NCBI GenBank assembly: GCA_964512045.1
Contig: CAZEJK010000178.1
Coordinates: 1-10,508 of the forward strand
Reading direction: 5' to 3'
Source: CAZEJK01 sp964512045
Lineage (GTDB): Bacteria; Acidobacteriota; Thermoanaerobaculia; Thermoanaerobaculales; Sulfomarinibacteraceae
DNA: 10,508 bases
Numbering within the stretch: position 1 is the first letter of the stretch; each line of letters starts with the position of its first letter. The translations under genes were made by a program, and so were the position numbers. Of this stretch, positions 4,677 to 10,508 are shown piece by piece. A model generated the notes under the pieces. The model was not told where the DNA came from. It ran no database searches and saw only the letters and a program-made list of their open reading frames with translations.

Positions 4677-6959
4677 GTGACAGCAAGCCGACCGCATTGG
4701 AGCGGGATCGCCGCAGGGGTCGTGGTCGGTGTCGTCGTGCTGTTCTTGATCGTGCAGGCTCGGCAGACCATCCAGGGAGCCGAGCGGCGTCTCCGGATCG
4801 TTATCGAGGCTGAGCAGGAGCCGAACGTGATCTCCGTGGTCGAGGCGGTCCCGGGAGGGCCGGCCGCCGCGTCCGGGCTTCGCGCAGACGATCGGATCGT
4901 GGCCATATCCGGTCAGCCCGTGACCACCTACGGAGAGTTCGATCAGGCGTTGTCGGCGGGGATGGCTGCTGGCGACACCGTGCCGTTCACGATCGAGCGG
5001 AACGGCGTGCAGCGAGTCGTAGAGGTGGATCCCGGCGTCAGCTTCCCGTGGTGGGGCTACGGGAGCAACGCCTTGCTCGCGATCGCCTACTGCGCATTGG
5101 CGTTGTTCGTGCTCGCGGATCGTACTGACGATGTTCGCCGCCTGCTGGTGGTGGGCTTCGCATTCGCGGCGGCGCTCGAGTTCGCGCTCTGGCCAACCGA
5201 GCTCGCGGCTCTGACGTTTGCGTACAGGCTGGCAATCGGGGGTCTCTACTACCTGCTGGTGGGTGCGCAGATCGGGTTCCTGCTGCATCTGGCCGCCGTG
5301 ACCCCGCAGCCGCGGCCGTGGCTGCAGGGTGCGCCACGCCGCGCCGCGGTGTTCTATGTTGTTGGAGGTGTTGTCGGGATCGTGCTCACCGTCGGCGCGG
5401 TCACGGCGCTGCTCGGCGTGCAGCCGTTCCCGTGGAGCTCGGGAGCAGCGGAGCGGGCGTACTTCATGTACGGGCTGCCGGTGTGGGCGGCCCTGGTCAT
5501 CGGTCTGGTGGGTGCGCAAGTGCGATCCGCGGCCTCGCACAAGCAGCGCCTCCAGGCTCAGCTGGTTTTCCTGGGGGTCCTGCCGTGGACGGTGTTCGTC
5601 GTCGGCGGGACTGTTGCTCAGCTCGCCGGACATCCGTTTTCGCCGCTCGTGTACTCCCTGCAACCGATCGTGCTCGTGGCGTTTCCAGTGGCGGTGTTTA
5701 TTGCCATCTTCCGCTACCAGCTGTTCGATATCGAGCTGGTGATTCGGCGAGGGTTGATCTATGGGACGATGACGGTTGCCCTGGTGGCGCTGTTTTACAC
5801 CGCGCTCGTGGTTGGTGGTCTGCTGTTCGCGGATCTGTTCGACACCGGCTACTCCATCTGGTTCGTGTCGGCGGTGACGCTGGCGCTGGGTATCGCGTTC
5901 ACGCCGCTGCGGAGGTTCCTCCAGGGTTGGATTGATCGACGGTTCTTCCCCGAGCGGTACGCGTTGCGAAAGAGCCTGATCGCATTGGCGGCGGAGCTGC
6001 CGAGTGTCGGTACGCTGCCACGAATGGGTACGCTCCTGATCGATCGCGTGCGGGAGGTGTTCGGGTGTGACTCTGCGGCGGTGCTACTGGCAGAGCCCAA
6101 GGCGAACCTGCTCGTGACACTTGCCGCGGTCGGCGCCGACTCAGGGACGGATGACGGACCGACGTTGCTGCTGTCGCGGGACGATCCTGGGCTTCTGTAT
6201 CTGCAGCGGCTCGGGAGGCCGTTGACTGCGGAGGCGTTGGCGGAGCGCAGTGGTCCGTCGCTTCAACAGCGGCTCCGGCTCGAGGACGTCGAGCTCGTCG
6301 TACCGATTGTCCAGAGCAATCTGCTTGTCGGCGTGATCCTGCTGGGAAGCAAGACCGATGGGGGGCGGTTTGTGTCGGAGGAGCAAGAGCTCCTGAGCCT
6401 TCTGGCCCATCATGTGGCGACGGTTTTCGAGAACGCGCGGCTCTTCGAGTCGGCGACCTACGATCCTCTGACCGGCCTGCTGCGCCGAGAGGCGATCCTC
6501 GAGCGGTTGGAGGAGGAGGTTCAGCGAGCAATTCGCTACGACCGGCCGTTGAGCATCGGCATGGCCGATCTGGATCACTTCAAGACCGTGAACGATGAGC
6601 ATGGGCACCTGGCAGGCGACATGGTGCTGCAGCGCATCGCACAGGCGGTCCGGTCGACGTTGCGGGGCGCGGATGCCGTTGGACGATACGGCGGTGAGGA
6701 GCTGCTGTTCGTTCTCCCGGAGACCCCTCTGGAAGATGCCATGCAGGTGGCGGAGAAGGTCCGCCAGCGGGTCGCCGCCAGTCGCGTTGTGGTCGGAGAC
6801 GGCGACCGAGAGGTTCGGGTGACGGTCTCCATCGGCGTTGCGTCACTGGAGCTGCTGTCCGGGAGCCAGAAGGACGCGCGTTCTGTGATCGCAGCCGCCG
6901 ACGCGCGGCTCCTGCGGGCCAAGCGGAACGGTCGCGATCGGGTGGTCGCAGTGGCGTGA
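4677..6959 (+). CDS. Membrane diguanylate cyclase: TM-PDZ-multi-TM (ComP-like)-GAF-GGDEF
   Basis: The product has 760 residues from GTG 4677. An N-terminal helix (~10-27) leads to a periplasmic PDZ domain (~48-118: PGGPAAASGLRADDRIVAISGQ...). Six to eight further helices follow (~130-405), containing the FRYQLFDIELVIRRGLIYG stretch (345-363) and the WIDRRFFPERYALRKSL linker (418-434) typical of ComP-like sensors. A GAF domain spans ~445-590. The GGDEF domain (~593-760) makes c-di-GMP from two GTP: DPLTGLLRR opens it, D631 and D633 (ADLDHFK) bind metal, and the active loop reads GGEEL (672-676). An RxxD inhibitory site (R663-D666, RGAD) stands exactly five residues before it, so both catalysis and product feedback look intact. 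It probably couples an envelope or protein-fold signal, via PDZ and helices, plus a cytosolic GAF ligand to c-di-GMP output. It is divergent from the thioredoxin gene, and its stop is 36 bp from the convergent acyltransferase stop. Confidence 0.95.
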   Translation: MTASRPHWSGIAAGVVVGVVVLFLIVQARQTIQGAERRLRIVIEAEQEPNVISVVEAVPGGPAAASGLRADDRIVAISGQPVTTYGEFDQALSAGMAAGDTVPFTIERNGVQRVVEVDPGVSFPWWGYGSNALLAIAYCALALFVLADRTDDVRRLLVVGFAFAAALEFALWPTELAALTFAYRLAIGGLYYLLVGAQIGFLLHLAAVTPQPRPWLQGAPRRAAVFYVVGGVVGIVLTVGAVTALLGVQPFPWSSGAAERAYFMYGLPVWAALVIGLVGAQVRSAASHKQRLQAQLVFLGVLPWTVFVVGGTVAQLAGHPFSPLVYSLQPIVLVAFPVAVFIAIFRYQLFDIELVIRRGLIYGTMTVALVALFYTALVVGGLLFADLFDTGYSIWFVSAVTLALGIAFTPLRRFLQGWIDRRFFPERYALRKSLIALAAELPSVGTLPRMGTLLIDRVREVFGCDSAAVLLAEPKANLLVTLAAVGADSGTDDGPTLLLSRDDPGLLYLQRLGRPLTAEALAERSGPSLQQRLRLEDVELVVPIVQSNLLVGVILLGSKTDGGRFVSEEQELLSLLAHHVATVFENARLFESATYDPLTGLLRREAILERLEEEVQRAIRYDRPLSIGMADLDHFKTVNDEHGHLAGDMVLQRIAQAVRSTLRGADAVGRYGGEELLFVLPETPLEDAMQVAEKVRQRVAASRVVVGDGDREVRVTVSIGVASLELLSGSQKDARSVIAAADARLLRAKRNGRDRVVAVA

Positions 6960-6995
6960 CCGGACGCAGGAGACGCGGCGGACAGGGTGGATCGA

Positions 6996-7811
6996 CTACC
7001 GAGCTTCTCCGCGCTCTTCAGCGGCGGACGCGTGCGTTCCGGTGACGATGAGTGGCGTTGAGTCCGGGAGATCCCCCGCGTCAGCAGACGGTGAGCCGGT
7101 CGCCCCCGGCTGGATGTTGCCACCGGTCGGGGGCCAGTGGAGGTTTCGACGCCGTTCCAGGTCCGCGACGACGCGCTTGTGGAACTGGCGCCAGCCTCCG
7201 GAAAAGCCCAGCTGCTGACGGTACGACTCGATATCGAGCAGCTCCAGGTTGAGCTTGAGCTTTCGGAACAGCCGCGGGACCAGCTCTCCTGGCGCCTGCA
7301 CGTGATGGAGCCCGCCGCTGACGGCGAGGATCATGCGACCGTAGGGGATGGCACCGATGAGCTCGACGATCCCTGCGCGGATGCTCAGCGGCTGGCCGCG
7401 CACGTCGAGACCGTCACGACGCATCATCCGCCCCTCCGGGAGGATCAGGAACATCGCCTCGGGGTCGTCGATGCGGTCCAGGACCGAGCTCCAGGTTTGG
7501 TCCCTCTTGCGAGTGATGACGACGACGTGCCGAGCCAACGACCGGAAAAGGCTGCCGACGAGGGGACGACGGATGGTCTTGTCGGCGATCGGCAGGACCC
7601 CGTGCCCGGCCAGGCGGCGTAGGAAGGCACCGGGTACACCACCCGCATACAACGGCTCGTACAGGCTCGTATGGTTGAGAAGAGCCACCAGGCGGACGTC
7701 GTGCCATGGGACCGTGACCGTACCGTCGATCCACCGAACATCATAGGTGTACAGTAGGCGTGTCACCGCCTTGAGGCTCATGAGCAGAGTTGTGACGATC
7801 AGCGAACGCAT
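6996..7811 (-). CDS. PlsC-like 1-acyl-glycerol-phosphate acyltransferase family protein
   Basis: From ATG 7811 the product has 271 residues, the usual size of PlsC-type lysophospholipid acyltransferases, which transfer a fatty acyl group to a lyso-lipid at the inner membrane. An amphipathic N-terminal helix (1-22) precedes motif I, NHTSLYE (46-52). That makes it HX4E rather than the usual HX4D, with H47 as the expected base. ADKTIRRPLVG (76-86) fits motif II, and LPEGRMMRRDG (124-134) fits motif III (usual form FPEGTRS). GIVELIGAIPYGRMILAVSGG (147-167) covers the position of motif IV (V-P). The last ~45 residues are Pro/Gly/Ser-rich and look disordered. TTG 7847 and a GTG at 7838 are alternative starts; none has a strong Shine-Dalgarno. 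The unusual motifs make the exact substrate uncertain: PlsC itself, a lyso-ornithine-lipid acyltransferase or another LPLAT are all possible. Confidence 0.87.
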   Translation of the reverse strand: MRSLIVTTLLMSLKAVTRLLYTYDVRWIDGTVTVPWHDVRLVALLNHTSLYEPLYAGGVPGAFLRRLAGHGVLPIADKTIRRPLVGSLFRSLARHVVVITRKRDQTWSSVLDRIDDPEAMFLILPEGRMMRRDGLDVRGQPLSIRAGIVELIGAIPYGRMILAVSGGLHHVQAPGELVPRLFRKLKLNLELLDIESYRQQLGFSGGWRQFHKRVVADLERRRNLHWPPTGGNIQPGATGSPSADAGDLPDSTPLIVTGTHASAAEERGEAR

Positions 7812-7839
7812 GGTCAATACTCTGAGTTCTGATCGCACG

Positions 7840-7861
7840 TGCCGCAAGTCGCAGTGCGGCA
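7840..7861. promoter_or_regulatory. Inverted repeat TGCCGCA-N8-TGCGGCA between divergent genes
   Basis: Perfect 7-bp arms at 7840-7846 and 7855-7861 lie in the 131-bp spacer between the acyltransferase and phosphofructokinase genes. It may be an operator, or a stem in the acyltransferase leader that would overlap its alternative TTG start at 7847. A weak -10-like TATCAT at 7888-7893 lies between it and the phosphofructokinase gene, without a clear -35 partner. Confidence 0.35.
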
Positions 7862-7930
7862 GAGCGTGTGTGGAGGGCTGCCGGGAGTATCATGGACGAC
7901 GTAGCTTCTGCGTGAGAGCTCCACGAGGGA

Positions 7931-7936
7931 AGGAGG
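7931..7936 (+). promoter_or_regulatory. Consensus Shine-Dalgarno of the phosphofructokinase gene
   Basis: AGGAGG (inside AAGGAGGTG, 7930-7938) stands six bases before GTG 7943. It is the strongest ribosome binding site in the window and offsets the weaker GTG start codon. Confidence 0.75.
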
Positions 7937-7942
7937 TGCACC

Positions 7943-9046
7943 GTGCCGCACAGCGTGAGACGTATCGCGGTCAATACCGGTGGCGGAGATGCACCGGGTC
8001 TGAATGCGGTGATCCGAGCGGTGGTTCTGGCAGCGCTCCGGCGTGGCTGGGAGGTTCTGGGTATTCGCCGTGGGTATGAAGGCCTGCTCGACACGGAGAA
8101 GGTGATTCCACTGAACCGTGAGACGGTGCGGGGTATCACCCATATTGGTGGCACGATTCTCGGCACGACGAACAAGGGGAACCCGTTCGAGATGCCGATG
8201 CAGGGAGTGGACGGAGGCCGGGTCCTCGTGGACCGATCCGACGATGTTGTGACCGGTTTTCACAAGCTGGGTCTCGATGCCCTGATCGCGATCGGTGGCG
8301 ACGGCTCACTGAGGATAGCCCACCGGTTGGCGGCCAAGGGGGTGCCGGTGGTCGGTGTTCCGAAGACGATCGATAACGATCTCTGGAGCACGGTGATCAC
8401 ATTCGGTTTCGACACAGCGGTCACGGTGGCCACGGATGCGCTGGATCGGCTCCACTCGACGGCCGAGGCGCACGATCGTGTGTTCGTGGTGGAGGTGATG
8501 GGTCGCTATGCCGGCTGGATCGCACTGAACGCAGGCGTCTCTGCCACTGCTGACGTGATCCTCATACCGGAGATCCCATTCGACATCGAGGCCGTCTGCG
8601 ACAAGATCCGTGACCGCGAGGCCCACGGTCGGAGGTTCGCGATCGTGGTCGTGGCAGAGGGCGCCCGCTGTCGTGACGGTGATCGCGTGACCCGCGGCTC
8701 GGAGATCGGCGCCGAGGTTCGCCTCGGTGGTATCGCAGAGCACGTGGCGACCGCCATTCACGAGCGGACGGGGAAGGACACGCGGTCGGTCGTGTTGGGG
8801 CATCTGCAGCGGGGGGGACGGCCAACGACGTTCGACCGTCTGATCGCACTGCGCTTCGGAGCAGCCGCCGTGAGGGTCGTGGCGGATGGAACGTTTGGCG
8901 TGATGGTGGCTCTGGATCCACCCACGGTGCGAACGGTTCCTTTGCAAGAGGCGGTGTCACGGATGAAGAGCGTCCCGTTGGATAGCGACACGGTATTGAC
9001 GGCTCGGGAGCTCGGGATCTCGTTCGGCGATCAGCTCGAGGAGTAA
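7943..9046 (+). CDS. pfkA: 6-phosphofructokinase, group III-type PfkA
   Basis: The product has 367 residues, close to group III PfkA enzymes (~340-370). It phosphorylates fructose 6-phosphate to fructose 1,6-bisphosphate in the cytoplasm. The N-terminal phosphate loop reads GGGDAPGLNAVIRAV (13-27). GGDGS (118-122) carries Gly at the position equivalent to E. coli G104, which favours ATP over pyrophosphate. PKTIDND (140-146) carries Lys at the E. coli G124 position and the catalytic Asp D144. MGRYAGWIAL (186-195) and IPE (208-210) bind the sugar phosphate, and GHLQRGGRPTTFDR (286-299) completes the site. The Gly104/Lys124 combination is known from ATP-dependent enzymes of the mixed group such as actinobacterial PFK; a pyrophosphate enzyme would normally have Asp at the first position. 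A near-perfect AGGAGG fixes the GTG start. It stands alone, divergent from the acyltransferase and convergent with the DUF4097 gene, so it is probably monocistronic. Confidence 0.95.
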   Translation: MPHSVRRIAVNTGGGDAPGLNAVIRAVVLAALRRGWEVLGIRRGYEGLLDTEKVIPLNRETVRGITHIGGTILGTTNKGNPFEMPMQGVDGGRVLVDRSDDVVTGFHKLGLDALIAIGGDGSLRIAHRLAAKGVPVVGVPKTIDNDLWSTVITFGFDTAVTVATDALDRLHSTAEAHDRVFVVEVMGRYAGWIALNAGVSATADVILIPEIPFDIEAVCDKIRDREAHGRRFAIVVVAEGARCRDGDRVTRGSEIGAEVRLGGIAEHVATAIHERTGKDTRSVVLGHLQRGGRPTTFDRLIALRFGAAAVRVVADGTFGVMVALDPPTVRTVPLQEAVSRMKSVPLDSDTVLTARELGISFGDQLEE

Positions 9047-9071
9047 GCAGGGCGCACACACTGGTCGAGGA

Positions 9072-9116
9072 ATCCTGTGGAATCTCACTCGCAGGGCCGT
9101 GGTAAGCCTACAGGAT
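9072..9116. repeat. Inverted repeat ATCCTGT...ACAGGAT in a convergent spacer
   Basis: Perfect 7-bp arms (9072-9078 and 9110-9116) are separated by 31 bp in the 103-bp gap between the phosphofructokinase and DUF4097 genes. The stem is the only candidate for a bidirectional stop at this junction, but the loop is long and no T-run follows either arm, so terminator function is doubtful. Confidence 0.25.
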
Positions 9117-9149
9117 CACTTCCGTGCGTCCGTGTGCTGACCGTGTCCG

Positions 9150-10049
9150 TCAGTCGCGCGCCGAGTCGCTTCTGAGCAGGACGGTGCCGTTGAAGCACTC
9201 GATGCGGATGCGACCGGTCCCGTCGCCACGTGTGAACTCGAGCTCTTCGCCGGGTGCGAACTTGCTGCAACGGCGAGGCTTCTGTCCAAAAGCGTTGCGG
9301 ATGCTCCCCGAGAAGGTCGACACCGACACCGAGGCGTCGAAGTCCTTGGGTAAGACGATGTCGATCGTTCCGTTGAGACTCTCAATATCAATGCGCGGGG
9401 CGCGGACCAGACCACCCTTCACGAGCACCGTGCCGTTCGTGCTCTCTGCCTCGAGACGTCGAATGCCGTCGCCATCGATGGTGATGCCGCCGCTGACGCT
9501 CGCAGCTTCGACGCTGCCACGGACGCCGCGCAAGGTGATCGATCCGCTGATCGTAGCAACCTGGACCTCGTCGCGGGGGCCGGCGATCACCACTCCGCCA
9601 CTGACCGACTCGACACGGACCTCGCCGCCCGGTCCGCCAATCTCGACGCCGCCAGCGACGCTCTCGACGAACAGAGCGCCGGTGAGATCCTCCACGGAGA
9701 TCGAGGCGGAGACCGTCTCCAGCTCCACGCGACAGCTCCGCGGGAGGCGGATCTGGAGGTTGCCCTCGATACCTCGGTGGGTGTGCCGTGGGACCTCCAC
9801 CCGAACCTCCATCCGATCCTGCTGGCCGCGAATGGTCAGACCCTCTGCGCTCAGTCCGAGGGTGCCCGTCACCTGCAGCAGCTCCCGATCCCAACCGCGG
9901 ACCGTCACCGTTCCGGCGAGGTTCTCCACCAGGACGACGGCACCGGGCGAGATCGGTCGCTCCTCGGCGACCGGGGTGGCTGCGGGCGCGACCGAGGCGA
10001 TGGCGCACGCGGCCAGGCACGCACATGCAAGGTATGTGTTCTTCATCAT
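9150..10049 (-). CDS. Exported DUF4097-family beta-repeat protein
   Basis: The product has 299 residues from ATG 10049 (a second ATG follows at once, at 10046). GGGAGG (complement of 10056-10061), six bases upstream, supports this start. Residues 1-24 are a signal peptide. It contains LAAC (12-15), a permissible lipobox, so either signal peptidase I cleavage near APA-A or lipidation of C15 is possible. From ~residue 38 the chain is a run of ~18-22-residue beta repeats with the theme ESVSGGVxIxGxxxEVxV (about nine copies, clearest at 127-190), the parallel beta-helix pattern of DUF4097 'putative adhesin' proteins. No catalytic residues are visible. The gene sits 53 bp downstream of the putative anti-sigma gene on the same strand. 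In many Acidobacteriota such proteins follow ECF sigma/anti-sigma pairs (from memory), so a role in envelope-stress sensing or buffering is inferred, not shown. Confidence 0.87.
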   Translation of the reverse strand: MMKNTYLACACLAACAIASVAPAATPVAEERPISPGAVVLVENLAGTVTVRGWDRELLQVTGTLGLSAEGLTIRGQQDRMEVRVEVPRHTHRGIEGNLQIRLPRSCRVELETVSASISVEDLTGALFVESVAGGVEIGGPGGEVRVESVSGGVVIAGPRDEVQVATISGSITLRGVRGSVEAASVSGGITIDGDGIRRLEAESTNGTVLVKGGLVRAPRIDIESLNGTIDIVLPKDFDASVSVSTFSGSIRNAFGQKPRRCSKFAPGEELEFTRGDGTGRIRIECFNGTVLLRSDSARD

Positions 10050-10102
10050 GGGAAACCTCCCGTAAATCGCTGTTGGAGCGACCTGTCTGAACCGGTGCCG
10101 GA

Positions 10103-10508
10103 TCATGCGGAACCTTCCGCGCTGAACCGTGCCATCTTCTGCAAGAAGTCGATCTCCTTGCGGTAGGTGGCCACGAACAGGTGACGGAGCTCGGTGTTGC
10201 TCGGATCGACCTCGAGTGCCGCACGGATCTGGCACAACGCTGCATCGATGATCTGCAGGTTCTCGTCGATCATGTCGGCTGTCTCTTGGGGCAAATCTGC
10301 CCTGCGGCTCTCGATGACCGAGATGAGCTCTTTGCGGACCAGTTCAAACTCCTCATCCACGCTGGTGAGGGAAGGCTGCACCTCGTGAGCTCGGACGGCG
10401 GCTCGCTGTGCGGCTTGAGGCGACGTCGGGTCGTGCTGTGCGAATGCGGTTTCCCGAGGCAGCTGGTGCAGCGCGAGCATGGCGATGGAAGCCCCGACCG
10501 CCGCCGCC
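10103..10508 (-). CDS. Membrane-anchored putative anti-sigma factor (C-terminal part, runs off the window end)
   Basis: An open frame enters from the window edge and ends in TGA at 10103-10105; 134 residues are visible. The first ~17 (AAAVGASIAMLALHQLP) look like the end of a transmembrane helix. An extracytoplasmic helical domain follows, whose core (about residues 50-126) reads EEFELVRKELISVIESRR..LPQETADMIDENLQIIDAAL, then ALEVDPSNTELRHLF.ATYRKEIDFLQKMA. This alpha-helical pattern is familiar from C-terminal domains of zf-HC2-type anti-sigma factors that precede DUF4097 genes. The zinc-finger N-terminus, if present, lies outside the window, so the anti-sigma role is inferred. The in-frame ATG at 10480 lacks a ribosome binding site and falls inside the helix, so the true start is beyond the edge. 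An ECF sigma gene would be expected just upstream. Confidence 0.7.
   Translation of the reverse strand, partial: AAAVGASIAMLALHQLPRETAFAQHDPTSPQAAQRAAVRAHEVQPSLTSVDEEFELVRKELISVIESRRADLPQETADMIDENLQIIDAALCQIRAALEVDPSNTELRHLFVATYRKEIDFLQKMARFSAEGSA

Noticed and set aside
4557..5663. 368-residue minus-strand open frame opposite the diguanylate cyclase
   Set aside because: Composition is His/Arg/Gln-rich and low in hydrophobics. It covers the well-supported PDZ and membrane domains on the other strand.
6960..6995. Terminator between the diguanylate cyclase and acyltransferase genes
   Set aside because: The 36-bp spacer shows no stable stem and no T-run on either strand.
1..10508. Mobile element, CRISPR, phage or defence island
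   Set aside because: There is no transposase, integrase, repeat-spacer pattern, tRNA or att-like repeat, and no shift in base or codon use that I could see by eye.

Overview
This window is an ordinary stretch of a high-GC bacterial chromosome. It holds eight protein-coding genes, two of them cut by the window edges. I see no rRNA, tRNA, CRISPR array, insertion sequence or phage gene. The best guess for the host is an Acidobacteriota-type soil or sediment bacterium (Thermoanaerobaculia/Holophagae-like). That rests on the secreted 'PAAAN...GxxGTRWxTEVxxxNP' repeat protein at the left edge, on the membrane-anchored putative anti-sigma factor followed by a DUF4097 protein at the right edge, and on the ComP-like seven-helix receptor fused to a GGDEF domain. 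This placement is inference from gene style only; other high-GC phyla such as Gemmatimonadota are possible.

Layout, left to right. Positions 1-886 (minus) hold the N-terminal 295 residues of a secreted repeat protein. A 253-bp divergent spacer (887-1139) is rich in inverted repeats and carries a plausible promoter for the next gene. Positions 1140-2762 (plus) encode an ArnT-like GT39 membrane glycosyltransferase. Its stop lies 3 bp from the stop of a convergent YitT-family membrane protein (2766-3686, minus). Upstream of yitT on the same strand, 52 bp away, is a secreted, membrane-anchored thioredoxin with a C-terminal GYF_2 domain (3739-4467, minus); the two probably form an operon. A 209-bp divergent spacer with palindromes separates it from a large PDZ/multi-TM/GAF/GGDEF diguanylate cyclase (4677-6959, plus). 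Convergent to the cyclase is a PlsC-like acyltransferase (6996-7811, minus). Divergent from that, across 131 bp, is a group III-type 6-phosphofructokinase (7943-9046, plus). On the right, a likely operon on the minus strand runs from a putative anti-sigma factor (open at the window end) into a DUF4097 beta-repeat envelope protein (9150-10049).

Most of the encoded proteins act in the membrane or the periplasm: polyprenyl-phosphate sugar transfer, thiol redox, phospholipid acylation, envelope sensing through c-di-GMP, and an extracytoplasmic sigma/anti-sigma output. Phosphofructokinase is the only plain cytoplasmic enzyme. The genes do not form one obvious pathway.

No gap exceeds 300 bp. No Rho-independent terminator (stem plus T-run) is visible at any of the three convergent junctions. 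I do not find a convincing undescribed system. The most unusual items are the domain fusions of the cyclase and the thioredoxin, the HX4E acyltransferase motif, and the structured divergent spacers.
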